In this document: piece after piece, positions 42,932-50,886 of the stretch | Layout: each line of letters begins with the position of its first letter | How positions within the stretch are numbered: the stretch's first letter is position 1 | From: Parabacteroides bouchesdurhonensis | GTDB lineage: Bacteria > Bacteroidota > Bacteroidia > Bacteroidales > Tannerellaceae | Assembly: GCF_900186615.1 (NCBI RefSeq) | Contig: NZ_LT896588.1 | Location: 3,226,348-3,290,347 of the forward strand | DNA: 64,000 nucleotides | Direction of reading: 5' to 3' | The notes under the pieces: model-generated | Database searches by the model: none | Told to the model about the DNA's origin: nothing | The model's input: the letters and a program-made list of their open reading frames with translations, nothing else | Made by a program: the position numbers and the translations under genes

Positions 42932-44047
42932 TTATACTTTCAAGAAAATACGTTGGCGATATAAGAAATAAAGAAATCCCCAACATACAGAAATATATGC
43001 TATTGCACTGATTAATGGCTGAGCTGTCTCAGGGAATAATCCAATTAAACCACCAAAAATAGCCGTTGATGTAAACGAGAAATTTATAAAACGTTGCGCC
43101 AGATAAATAGTAATAGAGTTCATTCCTATAACAGTAAAGAACAATGTCCAGTTACGACAATTCTTTACATCTATGATATAATAGAACAAGGCAAACAATA
43201 AAGTAGAAATTCCTCCTACGGTACAAACAAAAGAGCTTGTCCATAAATTCTTATTAAGCGGAAAGAAAAGACTCCATATCAAACCAATAACAATTAAAAC
43301 GCAACCGACAATAGCCATATAAAGCACTTTCTTCGTTCCTGTAAATTCTTTTTTCTGTAATTTAACGAATTCACCGGAGAACATACCAAGTAAGGCTGTT
43401 CCTATTGCTGGTAAAGTAGGCAAAATACCTTCCGGATCATGTATCTTCAAATAAAGACGACCCGGCAAAAACATACGATCAATATACCCCACTAAACATC
43501 CTTCCATACTATAGACATCCGCACCATTTCCATCGGGAGCCGGAACAAAAGCCAATAATAACCAATATCCAACTAATATTACAGCTACAATCCATATTCT
43601 TGTAACTGTACGGGTATTAACAAAAATAATAGCAGCGAACATCCAAGCTAAACCAATACGTCCCAATACACTGGCATAACGCATATTTTCAAAATCGAAA
43701 GAAAGCAACCCGCTGTATATAAAACCTAAGACAACAAGGGTAAGGCCACGACGAACTATTTTTTTATAAATAGCGGCATCTGTCATACCAGACAATCTCT
43801 GTTTTGCTAAAGAAAAAGGGAATGATATACCGGCAATAAAAAGAAATAGCGGGAATATCATATCTTCAACTGCCAAACCATGCCATTCTACATGGTGCAT
43901 TTGATTCGCTATAGCTTGAAAAAAAGGATTGGGGAACAAGGTTGCTAAAGCAATAAATAAAGAGCCTCCGCCCATAATAAAAAACATGTCAAACCCTCTG
44001 AGGGCATCTAATGACTGTAAACGTTGTGGTTGTTTCTGTATTTCCAT
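42932..44047 (-). CDS. HGSNAT-like membrane acetyltransferase (paralog 2)
   Basis: The 371-residue paralog of the preceding protein has the same layout: RLQSLDALRGFDMFFI, then MHHVEWHGLAVEDMIFPLFLFIAGISFPF, with the family His (His52) in HVEW. Both paralogs end in an identical YRxRIFLKV-like tail (RQRIFLKV here, NRNIFLKV there), which supports recent duplication. It is the first gene of a run that includes sdaA and GH43. A TATATTTG element lies upstream (44073-44080). The substrate, perhaps amino sugars of glycosaminoglycans or the cell wall, is unknown. Confidence 0.88.
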   Translation of the reverse strand: MEIQKQPQRLQSLDALRGFDMFFIMGGGSLFIALATLFPNPFFQAIANQMHHVEWHGLAVEDMIFPLFLFIAGISFPFSLAKQRLSGMTDAAIYKKIVRRGLTLVVLGFIYSGLLSFDFENMRYASVLGRIGLAWMFAAIIFVNTRTVTRIWIVAVILVGYWLLLAFVPAPDGNGADVYSMEGCLVGYIDRMFLPGRLYLKIHDPEGILPTLPAIGTALLGMFSGEFVKLQKKEFTGTKKVLYMAIVGCVLIVIGLIWSLFFPLNKNLWTSSFVCTVGGISTLLFALFYYIIDVKNCRNWTLFFTVIGMNSITIYLAQRFINFSFTSTAIFGGLIGLFPETAQPLISAIAYISVCWGFLYFLYRQRIFLKV

Positions 44048-44072
44048 TTTATTATAATAATTTAAGCAGTCG

Positions 44073-44080
44073 CAAATATA
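44073..44080 (-). promoter_or_regulatory. Possible -7 element of the HGSNAT gene pair
   Basis: TATATTTG on the minus strand, 26 bases upstream of the paralog 2 start. It matches TAnnTTTG; no -33 element is evident. Confidence 0.4.
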
Positions 44081-44146
44081 CTAAAAAAGCAGTACGCCTC
44101 TCCTACTTTTTCGCTAGTTTTGCAATCATTTACAGTAATACATAAA

Positions 44147-45637
44147 ATGAAACGATATCTAAATCCAATCATGTTTGTAGGAACTTGTTCAGATGCCGGC
44201 AAAAGCGTTATTAATACAGCTTTCTGCCGTATCTTTCGGCAAGATGGTTATCATCCGGCACCTTTTAAAGCTCAAAACATGTCCCTCAACTCCTATTCTA
44301 CTATTGAAGGCGGTGAAATGGGACGTGCTCAAGTAGTACAAGCCGAAGCATGTGGTATAGAACCTCATACAGATATGAATCCTGTTCTATTAAAACCAAC
44401 TAATGATAAAAGCTCACAGGTCGTACTTAATGGAAAACCTGTGGGGAATATGTCTGCCAAAGATTATTTCGGTATAAAAAATCAAAAAGAAGAACTTTTC
44501 AAAGAAGCTATCAATGCCTTCAAACGGCTTGAAACCCGATATAATCCAATTGTGTTAGAGGGTGCCGGAAGTATTTCCGAACTGAATCTGCGTGATCGTG
44601 ATATTACAAATATGAGAATGGCCTCGCAAGCCGGAGCCTCCACTTATTTAGTGGCAGACATAGATAAAGGAGGAGTATTTGGTTCCGTATATGGAACTAT
44701 AGCCCTGCTAAAGCCTGAAGAAAAGGCACTAATGAGAGGTATAATCATCAATAAGTTTCGTGGGGATGCATCTTTATTTGAAGAAGGACGACAATTATTA
44801 AAGGAATTAACAGGCATACCGGTTGTCGGTGTCATCCCTTGGTTTCATGATATTAAAATTGAAGAAGAAGATTCTGTTGCGTTGGATGTGAAGAATAATA
44901 CCTATCGGGATGGAAAAATAAACGTAGCGATCATTCTTCTTAAGCGGATGTCAAACTTCACGGATTTCGATGTACTTGAAATGGATACACGTTTTAACCC
45001 CTACTATACAAATAATCTGGATGAAATAGAGAAAGCTGATATTATTCTATTACCCGGTTCTAAAAACACATTAGCCGATTTACAGCATTTACGAGCCAAT
45101 GGTATAGCAAATGCCATAATCCGTGCCCATAAAACAGGAAAGAAAGTAATAGGTATTTGCGGTGGTTACCAGATGATGGGTATCCGATTAGAAGATCCGG
45201 AAGGTATAGAAGGAAGTTTACCGGTTATTCCCGGATTAGGATTATTACCTCAATGTACTGTTATTGAGCAAGAAAAAATCACAAAACAAAGTTCTTTTAC
45301 TTTTCTGCCCGACACATCCGATTCATTACAAACATGTCGTGGTTATGAAATACATATGGGACGGACTACGCTGCTAAATGATGCCCCTAATCAACCTGTT
45401 GTATTATTGGAAGACGGACGACAAGACGGTTACTATCTCAATAATAAATGCTGGGGAAGTTACATGCACGGCATTCTGGACAACCCGGCTGTTTTGGACA
45501 ATTTAGCCGATGGATTCGACAAAAAAACAGAAAATAAATCGTTTGATTATACTGCTTTCAAAGAAGAACAATATGATAAACTTGCAGCATTAATACGCCA
45601 AAATGTGGATATGAAGTACATTTACAGTACTTTATAA
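44147..45637 (+). CDS. cobQ: Cobyric acid synthase
   Basis: The 496-residue protein amidates adenosyl-cobyrinic acid a,c-diamide side chains b, d, e and g with glutamine. Start ATG 44147 was chosen; the longer frame begins with TTG 44120, inside the likely promoter TAGTTTTG (44115-44122). The N-terminal P-loop GTCSDAGKS, DxD-like LVADIDKGGVFG and the C-terminal class I glutaminase Cys in GICGGYQMMG are intact. It stands alone, with no cob/cbi genes or cobalamin riboswitch in sight. It converges with the UpxY gene, whose stop is 10 bases away. Confidence 0.96.
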   Translation: MKRYLNPIMFVGTCSDAGKSVINTAFCRIFRQDGYHPAPFKAQNMSLNSYSTIEGGEMGRAQVVQAEACGIEPHTDMNPVLLKPTNDKSSQVVLNGKPVGNMSAKDYFGIKNQKEELFKEAINAFKRLETRYNPIVLEGAGSISELNLRDRDITNMRMASQAGASTYLVADIDKGGVFGSVYGTIALLKPEEKALMRGIIINKFRGDASLFEEGRQLLKELTGIPVVGVIPWFHDIKIEEEDSVALDVKNNTYRDGKINVAIILLKRMSNFTDFDVLEMDTRFNPYYTNNLDEIEKADIILLPGSKNTLADLQHLRANGIANAIIRAHKTGKKVIGICGGYQMMGIRLEDPEGIEGSLPVIPGLGLLPQCTVIEQEKITKQSSFTFLPDTSDSLQTCRGYEIHMGRTTLLNDAPNQPVVLLEDGRQDGYYLNNKCWGSYMHGILDNPAVLDNLADGFDKKTENKSFDYTAFKEEQYDKLAALIRQNVDMKYIYSTL

Positions 45638-45647
45638 AACAGTTTGT

Positions 45648-46142
45648 CTACTTAATACGATTAACTCTTGCAATTTCCTCCAGTTTGACACAAACTGTAG
45701 CACCTAATTGTTCTAAAAATAATAAGGCATGGTTCTTCTTTACCTTTTTCACTTTACCGGAAACATGTTTCATAGCTCCACAGAGTATTTCCACCTCATC
45801 TCCCGTACATAGGGGATGTTCGGTAGCTATTTCCAAAAACTCTTTTATGGCATCTATTTCTTTCTGACGTACAATAGCAGGTTTGCCATTATAATAAATA
45901 ATACGGGACACTCCATACACACGTAACAAATCCCGTAAAACAGGGTCCGTACATTTCACAAAGACATAAGAACTGAACAATGGGACATCCACCATTTTTA
46001 CACGATCAGACCATACACGAGGCGTTCTATGAAGAGGAAGCCAACACTCCACACCTAAAGCATCAATTCGTTCTTTCACTTGTTTTTCAGCACGGGCAGC
46101 GGTATAAAGTACATACCAATTGGTAGTATTATTTAGCATCAT
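45648..46142 (-). CDS. UpxY-family NusG-like transcription antiterminator (orphan)
   Basis: The 164-residue protein has an N-terminal NGN domain (WYVLYTAARAEKQVKERIDALGVECWLPLHR, RVWSDR, PLFSSYVFVKC) and a C-terminal KOW domain (GDEVEILCGAMKHVSGKVKKVKKNHALLFLEQLG). In Bacteroides, UpxY proteins open each capsular polysaccharide locus and prevent premature termination in its leader. Here no capsule genes follow: the gene ends facing cobQ. It may act in trans on a distant locus, or be a relic. It is transcribed from a TATCTTTG element. Confidence 0.9.
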   Translation of the reverse strand: MMLNNTTNWYVLYTAARAEKQVKERIDALGVECWLPLHRTPRVWSDRVKMVDVPLFSSYVFVKCTDPVLRDLLRVYGVSRIIYYNGKPAIVRQKEIDAIKEFLEIATEHPLCTGDEVEILCGAMKHVSGKVKKVKKNHALLFLEQLGATVCVKLEEIARVNRIK

Positions 46143-46172
46143 TATGTATTTTACATCTTTAGATTAGAGGTG

Positions 46173-46180
46173 CAAAGATA
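46173..46180 (-). promoter_or_regulatory. Likely -7 element of the upxY-like gene
   Basis: TATCTTTG on the minus strand lies 31 bases upstream of the start codon. The 223-base gap to the ferritin gene otherwise holds AT-rich sequence and nothing else recognised. Confidence 0.5.
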
Positions 46181-46365
46181 AAAAATTTCTTATAATGTAA
46201 ACTTTAATCATTCTGATTATTATCAGTTATTCCTGAATACGAATCCATATCTTAATGAATAATAAGCGGAATAAAATTTAGATAATTTATAAACAATGAC
46301 TATCTACAATTGTTTGAAATATAAAAGATAACAAGAATAACGTTTCATTCTAAAATTTTATAATT

Positions 46366-46875
46366 ATGGCAAAAGAAACCGTTTCAATTTTAAAGGGAAA
46401 GCTGGACGTAGATAACTTATTGAGCCAGTTAAATGCCGCACTATCAGAAGAATGGTTAGCATACTATCAGTATTGGGTAGGAGCTTTGGTGGCAGAAGGA
46501 GCTATGCGTAGAGACGTACAAGACGAATTTGAGGAACATGCAGAAGAAGAGCGGGCACACGCACAATTACTCGCCGACCGCATCATTGAATTGGAAGGTA
46601 TTCCGGTACTTGATCCTAAAAAATGGTTTGAACTTGCAAGATGCAAATATGATGCGCCTACTGCATTTGATACCGTTAGTTTGTTAAAACAAAATATAGA
46701 TTCTGAAAGATGTGCCATCCTCAGATATCAAGAAATCGCCCAGTTCACAAATGGACTAGACTATACAACTTGTGATATCGCAAAACATATCTTGGCAGAA
46801 GAAGAAGAACATGAACAAGATCTACAAGACTACTTACTAGACATCGCCAAAATGAAAGAATCATTCAAAAAGTAA
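46366..46875 (+). CDS. Dps-like/bacterioferritin-related iron storage protein (DpsL type)
   Basis: The 169-residue four-helix ferritin-like protein has the first-helix motif LNAALSEEWLAYYQYW, the E-x-x-H pair in EFEEHAEEERAHAQ, and a second pair in AEEEEHEQDLQDY. These give two-iron ligands from helices B and D, plus Glu residues. Size and pattern match the Bacteroides proteins once called bfr and later described as Dps-like (DpsL), which protect against peroxide and iron stress. It is monocistronic, ending at a strong terminator. Confidence 0.9.
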   Translation: MAKETVSILKGKLDVDNLLSQLNAALSEEWLAYYQYWVGALVAEGAMRRDVQDEFEEHAEEERAHAQLLADRIIELEGIPVLDPKKWFELARCKYDAPTAFDTVSLLKQNIDSERCAILRYQEIAQFTNGLDYTTCDIAKHILAEEEEHEQDLQDYLLDIAKMKESFKK

Positions 46876-46882
46876 AAAAACG

Positions 46883-46917
46883 AACAGGCACGAACTTAGA
46901 AGTTTGTGCCTGTTTTT
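46883..46917 (+). terminator. Terminator after the DpsL-type gene
   Basis: AACAGGCACGAACTT / AAGTTTGTGCCTGTT pairs over 15 bp with a TAG loop and is followed by T. It may also serve the convergent DJ-1 gene. Confidence 0.9.
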
Positions 46918-46920
46918 CTG

Positions 46921-47475
46921 TCAATATCCCGGAGCTAGAACAGCTGCTGCAACCTCATTTACTGTTTCTTCTCCTCTTAAATTACGTACTATCAAAAGAC
47001 CAAAATCAAAAACAAAACCAGGTCCTTTACAAGTAATAATATTACCGTCTTGCTCTACCCCATTGCCTGTAGGCGTTGCACCTGTCATTGTAGGTTCAAA
47101 AAACGGAAAACAAGTTGCTTTTTTCCCGTTTAAAAGGCCTAATCCTCCTAATACCATAGGCCCCGCACAAATAGCCGCCAATATTACGCCTTCTTTTTCC
47201 TTTTGCAAGATGAGTTCTTTCAAAGGAACATAATCATTCAAATGATTAGAACCCGGAATTCCGCCAGGGATAATTAGAGCATCTGCTAAACTAAAGTCGA
47301 CATCCTTGAAAAGGGAATCTGCATTAACCGAAATATTATGAGTACCTATTACTTCACAAGTATCCATTATAGATACCATTGTCACGTGAATCCCCCCACG
47401 TCTCAATATATCCACTGTACCTAAAGTTTCGATTTCTTCAAAACCTGTTGCTAAAAAAACAAACGCATTTTTCAT
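46921..47475 (-). CDS. DJ-1/PfpI family protein
   Basis: The 184-residue flavodoxin-like protein has the DJ-1 nucleophile elbow with Cys in ILAAICAGPMVLG, the conserved Glu in FEEIETLG, and a C-terminal QDGNIITCKGPGFVFDFGL segment. Family members act as glyoxalase/deglycase-like enzymes or chaperones against reactive carbonyl stress. The role here is not fixed. It is convergent with the ferritin gene, with only 5 bases between its stop and the terminator. Confidence 0.9.
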   Translation of the reverse strand: MKNAFVFLATGFEEIETLGTVDILRRGGIHVTMVSIMDTCEVIGTHNISVNADSLFKDVDFSLADALIIPGGIPGSNHLNDYVPLKELILQKEKEGVILAAICAGPMVLGGLGLLNGKKATCFPFFEPTMTGATPTGNGVEQDGNIITCKGPGFVFDFGLLIVRNLRGEETVNEVAAAVLAPGY

Positions 47476-47505
47476 ATTTCTACCGTTTTATTGATTATAA
47501 TTATA

Positions 47506-48717
47506 CTATTTCAAATCTATATTTTCTTCTATCTCTTCATATTTTCTCAAAGGCAGGGTAAACCAGAAAGTTGAACCTTCACCATACTTGGATATTACCC
47601 CAATCTCTCCGCCTAATTTCTCCACAATCGTCTTACATATCGAGAGTCCAAGGCCTGTTCCTTGCTTAAAACTATCTAATTTAATAAAGCGCTCAAAAAC
47701 GCATTTTTGTTTCTCCTCAGGAATGCCAATACCCGTATCTGTCACCAAAATGCGAACAAAATCTTTCTCTATTTTATACGTCAATGATATTTGCCCTTCT
47801 GATGTACACTTAATTGCATTGGAAAGTAAATTTAACAGTACTTGTTCCACTCGTTTAGCATCCGTATAAAGAAGGATGGAAGGCAAATTTTCCTTATCAT
47901 ACAATAATTTGACACTGGATGTTATTTTCAAAGATTGAGAAGAACACACTTCCTGACAAATATCCCTTAACTCTACCTCCTTTTGATTATAATGGAATGT
48001 TCCTGATTCTAATTTTGAAAAAACTAAAATATCATCTATCAATTGAAGCAGAAGATCACAATTATTATTGATAATAGACATAAACTCCTTGCGTTCTTCC
48101 AAGTTATCAGCCTCCGTAAGAAGACGGGAAAATCCAACTATTGCATTCAGAGGGGTTCGTATTTCATGGCTCATGTTTGCTATAAAGGCATTCATCAGTT
48201 TATCGGATTCCTGAGCTTTCAACAAATCAATTTCATTCTGACGTTGTTCCGTAACATCCGTTATCATCGCCAGCAATAAAGGAGAAGCACCCGGATCAGG
48301 ATTAGTTATTAATAGACGTACAATATTGACGACACGAATTTCACCATTAGGTTTCTCATACTCAACACCATACTTTACAGACCTTTCGTTTTTTATTGTA
48401 TAATAATCCTCTGTTCGTATTTCATGCGCACGTCTGGAATTAGAAAATATTTCAAAGTCAGTTTTACCTATTGCATCTGAAATTTTTACACCGAGAAATC
48501 GCTCTGCAGCCTGATTATAATAAATACACTTAAAACCATTAAACACGTCTTTTACACATATGGCCACATCTATATTAGAAAGTATTGTCTCCATCAGAAT
48601 ATTTAGGAAGTTTATCTTTCGCTGATCTTGAACTCTCCCAGCCTTTTCCAAATCAACTTCCAAACATTCTATACGGGCAATCAATTCATTTCTGGTATAA
48701 CTATCATATTTCTCCAT
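47506..48717 (-). CDS. PAS-domain sensor histidine kinase (orphan)
   Basis: The 403-residue soluble kinase starts at ATG 48717 (TTG at 48738 rejected). A short coiled coil (1-40) is followed by a PAS domain (about 45-155; IDVAICVKDVFNGFKCIYYNQAAERFLG), HisKA with the phospho-acceptor His184 in ANMSHEIRTPLNAIVGFSR, and a HATPase domain with N-box LLNLLSNAIKC, G1 VTDTGIGIPEEK and G2 GTGLGLSICK. There is no membrane segment, periplasmic sensor or receiver domain, and no response regulator beside it. The PAS domain may bind a small cytoplasmic ligand or sense redox. Confidence 0.92.
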   Translation of the reverse strand: MEKYDSYTRNELIARIECLEVDLEKAGRVQDQRKINFLNILMETILSNIDVAICVKDVFNGFKCIYYNQAAERFLGVKISDAIGKTDFEIFSNSRRAHEIRTEDYYTIKNERSVKYGVEYEKPNGEIRVVNIVRLLITNPDPGASPLLLAMITDVTEQRQNEIDLLKAQESDKLMNAFIANMSHEIRTPLNAIVGFSRLLTEADNLEERKEFMSIINNNCDLLLQLIDDILVFSKLESGTFHYNQKEVELRDICQEVCSSQSLKITSSVKLLYDKENLPSILLYTDAKRVEQVLLNLLSNAIKCTSEGQISLTYKIEKDFVRILVTDTGIGIPEEKQKCVFERFIKLDSFKQGTGLGLSICKTIVEKLGGEIGVISKYGEGSTFWFTLPLRKYEEIEENIDLK

Positions 48718-48850
48718 ATACAAAGTAATAAATAACAAATATATAAAATATTTCAGTTACATATTTACTCAAATGCAATATAATTCGCATTTTTTCTATT
48801 TATATGTCCAAAAAATCAGAAGAAATGCTACCAAAATTCAAAATAAAAGA

Positions 48851-48858
48851 TACATTTG
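48851..48858 (+). promoter_or_regulatory. Possible -7 element of the paaK operon
   Basis: TACATTTG matches TAnnTTTG, 51 bases before the start codon. Confidence 0.4.
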
Positions 48859-48908
48859 CAGTTCAAATTATAGGAATTAAACACACTCTAAATATAATAT
48901 AAAAAGTT

Positions 48909-50213
48909 ATGATGTATTGGCAGAAAGACATTGAAACCTTAAATCGGGAAGACTTACAGAAACTACAGTTAGAACGGTTAATACAAACAATAGAATTAGC
49001 CGGACATTCTCCATTTTATAGCAAAGTATTTCATGAACATGGAATCACATCCGATAGTATCCGTTCTTTAGAAGATTTACAAAAGCTCCCTTTCACAACG
49101 AAAGATGATTTACGTAATAATTATCCTTTCGGGATGGCAGCTATACCTATCAAAGACTGTGTACGTATCCACTCCTCCAGTGGAACTACAGGCAATCCAA
49201 CTGTCGTATTACACTCGGCAAAAGATTTAGACCAGTGGGCAAATCAAGTTGCGCGTTGCATGTATATGGTTGGCATACGGGATACTGATGTTTTCCAAAA
49301 CACTTCCGGTTATGGAATGTTTACCGGAGGACTAGGTTTTCAGTATGGAGCTGAAAAATTAGGAGCATTAACGGTTCCCGCCGCTGCAGGAAACACAAAA
49401 CGACAAATCAAATTTATTCAGGATTTTGGTACAACCTGTTTGCATATTATTCCCAGTTATGCCACTCGTCTGGCTGAAGTTATGTATGAAATAGGAATAG
49501 ATCCGCGAAAAGATACCAAACTGCATACCGTATGTATTGGAGCCGAGCCACATTCAGAAGAACAACGCCGCCGAATTGAACAACTTTTAGGTGTAAAAGC
49601 ATATAACTGTTTTGGTATGTCTGAGATGAATGGTCCCGGTGTTGCCTTTGAATGTACAGAACAAAATGGCCTTCATATTTGGGAAGATAATGTTATTGTC
49701 GAAATTATAGATCCGGTTACATTACAACCAACTCCAGAAGGAGAAGTTGGAGAATTGGTTCTTACGACCATAAACCGTGAAGCAATGCCATTGCTTCGTT
49801 ATCGTACCAGAGACCTGACATGTATACTTCCCGGAGCATGTCCGTGCGGACGTACACATAAACGGCTAGCACGTTTTAAAGGACGTAGTGATGATATGAT
49901 TATCTTGAAAGGTGTCAATATCTTCCCTATTCAGATAGAAAAAATATTAATGCAGTTCAAAGAATTAGGTAGTAACTATCTGATAACAATTGAAACAATT
50001 GGGAACAATGATGAAATGCTCATTGAAGTTGAATTAAGTGATCTATTCACTGACGACTATAGCGTATTACAAAGACTTACCAAAGAAATTACGCGTCAGT
50101 TAAAAGACGAACTGTTACTTACGCCACATTTGAAATTAGTGGCCAAAGGTTCACTTCCTTCTCAGGAAGGAGGAAAAGCTATACGCGTAAAAGATCTGCG
50201 TAAATTTACATAA
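48909..50213 (+). CDS. paaK: Phenylacetate-CoA ligase
   Basis: The 434-residue acyl-adenylate-forming enzyme activates phenylacetate or a related aryl acid with ATP and CoA. It has the AMP-binding P-loop HSSSGTTGNPTV, the CFGMSEMNGPGVA motif, the hinge YRTRDLT and the catalytic C-terminal domain RSDDMIILKGVNIFPIQIE. Two adjacent ATGs open the gene. Bacteroidales encode this type with an ACT-domain partner, as here. It may process indole or phenyl acids from amino acid breakdown rather than feed an aerobic paa pathway, which is absent in this window. Confidence 0.94.
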   Translation: MMYWQKDIETLNREDLQKLQLERLIQTIELAGHSPFYSKVFHEHGITSDSIRSLEDLQKLPFTTKDDLRNNYPFGMAAIPIKDCVRIHSSSGTTGNPTVVLHSAKDLDQWANQVARCMYMVGIRDTDVFQNTSGYGMFTGGLGFQYGAEKLGALTVPAAAGNTKRQIKFIQDFGTTCLHIIPSYATRLAEVMYEIGIDPRKDTKLHTVCIGAEPHSEEQRRRIEQLLGVKAYNCFGMSEMNGPGVAFECTEQNGLHIWEDNVIVEIIDPVTLQPTPEGEVGELVLTTINREAMPLLRYRTRDLTCILPGACPCGRTHKRLARFKGRSDDMIILKGVNIFPIQIEKILMQFKELGSNYLITIETIGNNDEMLIEVELSDLFTDDYSVLQRLTKEITRQLKDELLLTPHLKLVAKGSLPSQEGGKAIRVKDLRKFT

Positions 50214-50244
50214 AACCCATTATGAACATTAAAATATACAAGCT

Positions 50245-50670
50245 ATGACGGTAAATCAAATTTCTATTTTCCTGGAAAACAAGTACGGAAAGCTAAGTGA
50301 AATACTTACCTTACTTGCTGAAGAGAATATACGTATTATAGCAGCTACCGTTGCCGACACTTCCGAATATGGGATTCTCCGAATCATTGTAAGTGACCCT
50401 CAAAAAGCATTTAAGATTTTAAAAAATAAGAATGTAAGTGCGAACTTAACAGATGTATTAGCCATTGTCACCGACTCATGTGCAGGAAGTTTTGCAAAAG
50501 TATTAACCTACTTTACAAAAGCAGGACTAAGTATTGAATACATGTATTGCTTTTCTATTAAAGATAAGTCTATATTAATTCTTCGCACAAATAATCGTGA
50601 AGCTGCCCGTGAAGTAATCCGCCGGCAAAATTTGGAATACATCTGCGAAAACGATTTAATCAATCTATAA
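50245..50670 (+). CDS. Tandem ACT-domain protein
   Basis: The 141-residue protein holds two ACT domains (about 1-70 and 71-141; ISIFLENKYGKLSEILTLLAEENIRIIAATVADTSEYG and the matching LAIVTDSCAGSFAKVLTYFTKAGLSIEYMYCF). ACT domains bind amino acids or aryl acids allosterically. It follows paaK by 31 bases, so it is expected to regulate or stabilise that ligase in response to an aromatic ligand. A hairpin follows at 50678. Confidence 0.92.
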   Translation: MTVNQISIFLENKYGKLSEILTLLAEENIRIIAATVADTSEYGILRIIVSDPQKAFKILKNKNVSANLTDVLAIVTDSCAGSFAKVLTYFTKAGLSIEYMYCFSIKDKSILILRTNNREAAREVIRRQNLEYICENDLINL

Positions 50671-50677
50671 CCTGTTT

Positions 50678-50706
50678 TACCCCGAAAATATACTGTTTTT
50701 CGGGGT
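50678..50706 (+). terminator. Hairpin after the ACT gene, weak terminator
   Basis: TACCCCGAAAA / TTTTCGGGGTA forms an 11-bp stem, followed by ACTTTTA. The U-tract is weak, so read-through into the symporter genes is possible. Confidence 0.65.
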
Positions 50707-50742
50707 AACTTTTATCTAATCACCATTTAAAACAAATAACAA

Positions 50743-50886
50743 ATGTTCGGAATAGACGATCCCGGTATCTGGTTAGCATATTTGCTTGCATTCGCCTGCC
50801 TTTTATTTTCCATCTGGTTTGGCATAACAACATGGAATAAAGAAGAAGAAGAAAATAGTACTAATCCAAAACACGATGAAAAATGA
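50743..50886 (+). CDS. Symporter small accessory protein (47 residues)
   Basis: This short gene encodes a single membrane helix (about residues 8-30, WLAYLLAFACLLFSIWFGI) with an acidic, Lys/Glu-rich cytoplasmic tail. It has a Pro-Gly in MFGIDDPGIW. The stop codon TGA overlaps the start ATG of the symporter (ATGA at 50883-50886), a sign of coupled translation and of a stable pair. Small membrane subunits of this size are known beside solute:sodium symporters in several bacteria. It is probably a partner of the carrier. Confidence 0.9.
   Translation: MFGIDDPGIWLAYLLAFACLLFSIWFGITTWNKEEEENSTNPKHDEK

Noticed and set aside
44048-44146. Possible cobalamin riboswitch before cobQ
   Set aside because: The 99-base gap is too short, and no B12-box sequence (GCCACTG-like) is visible.
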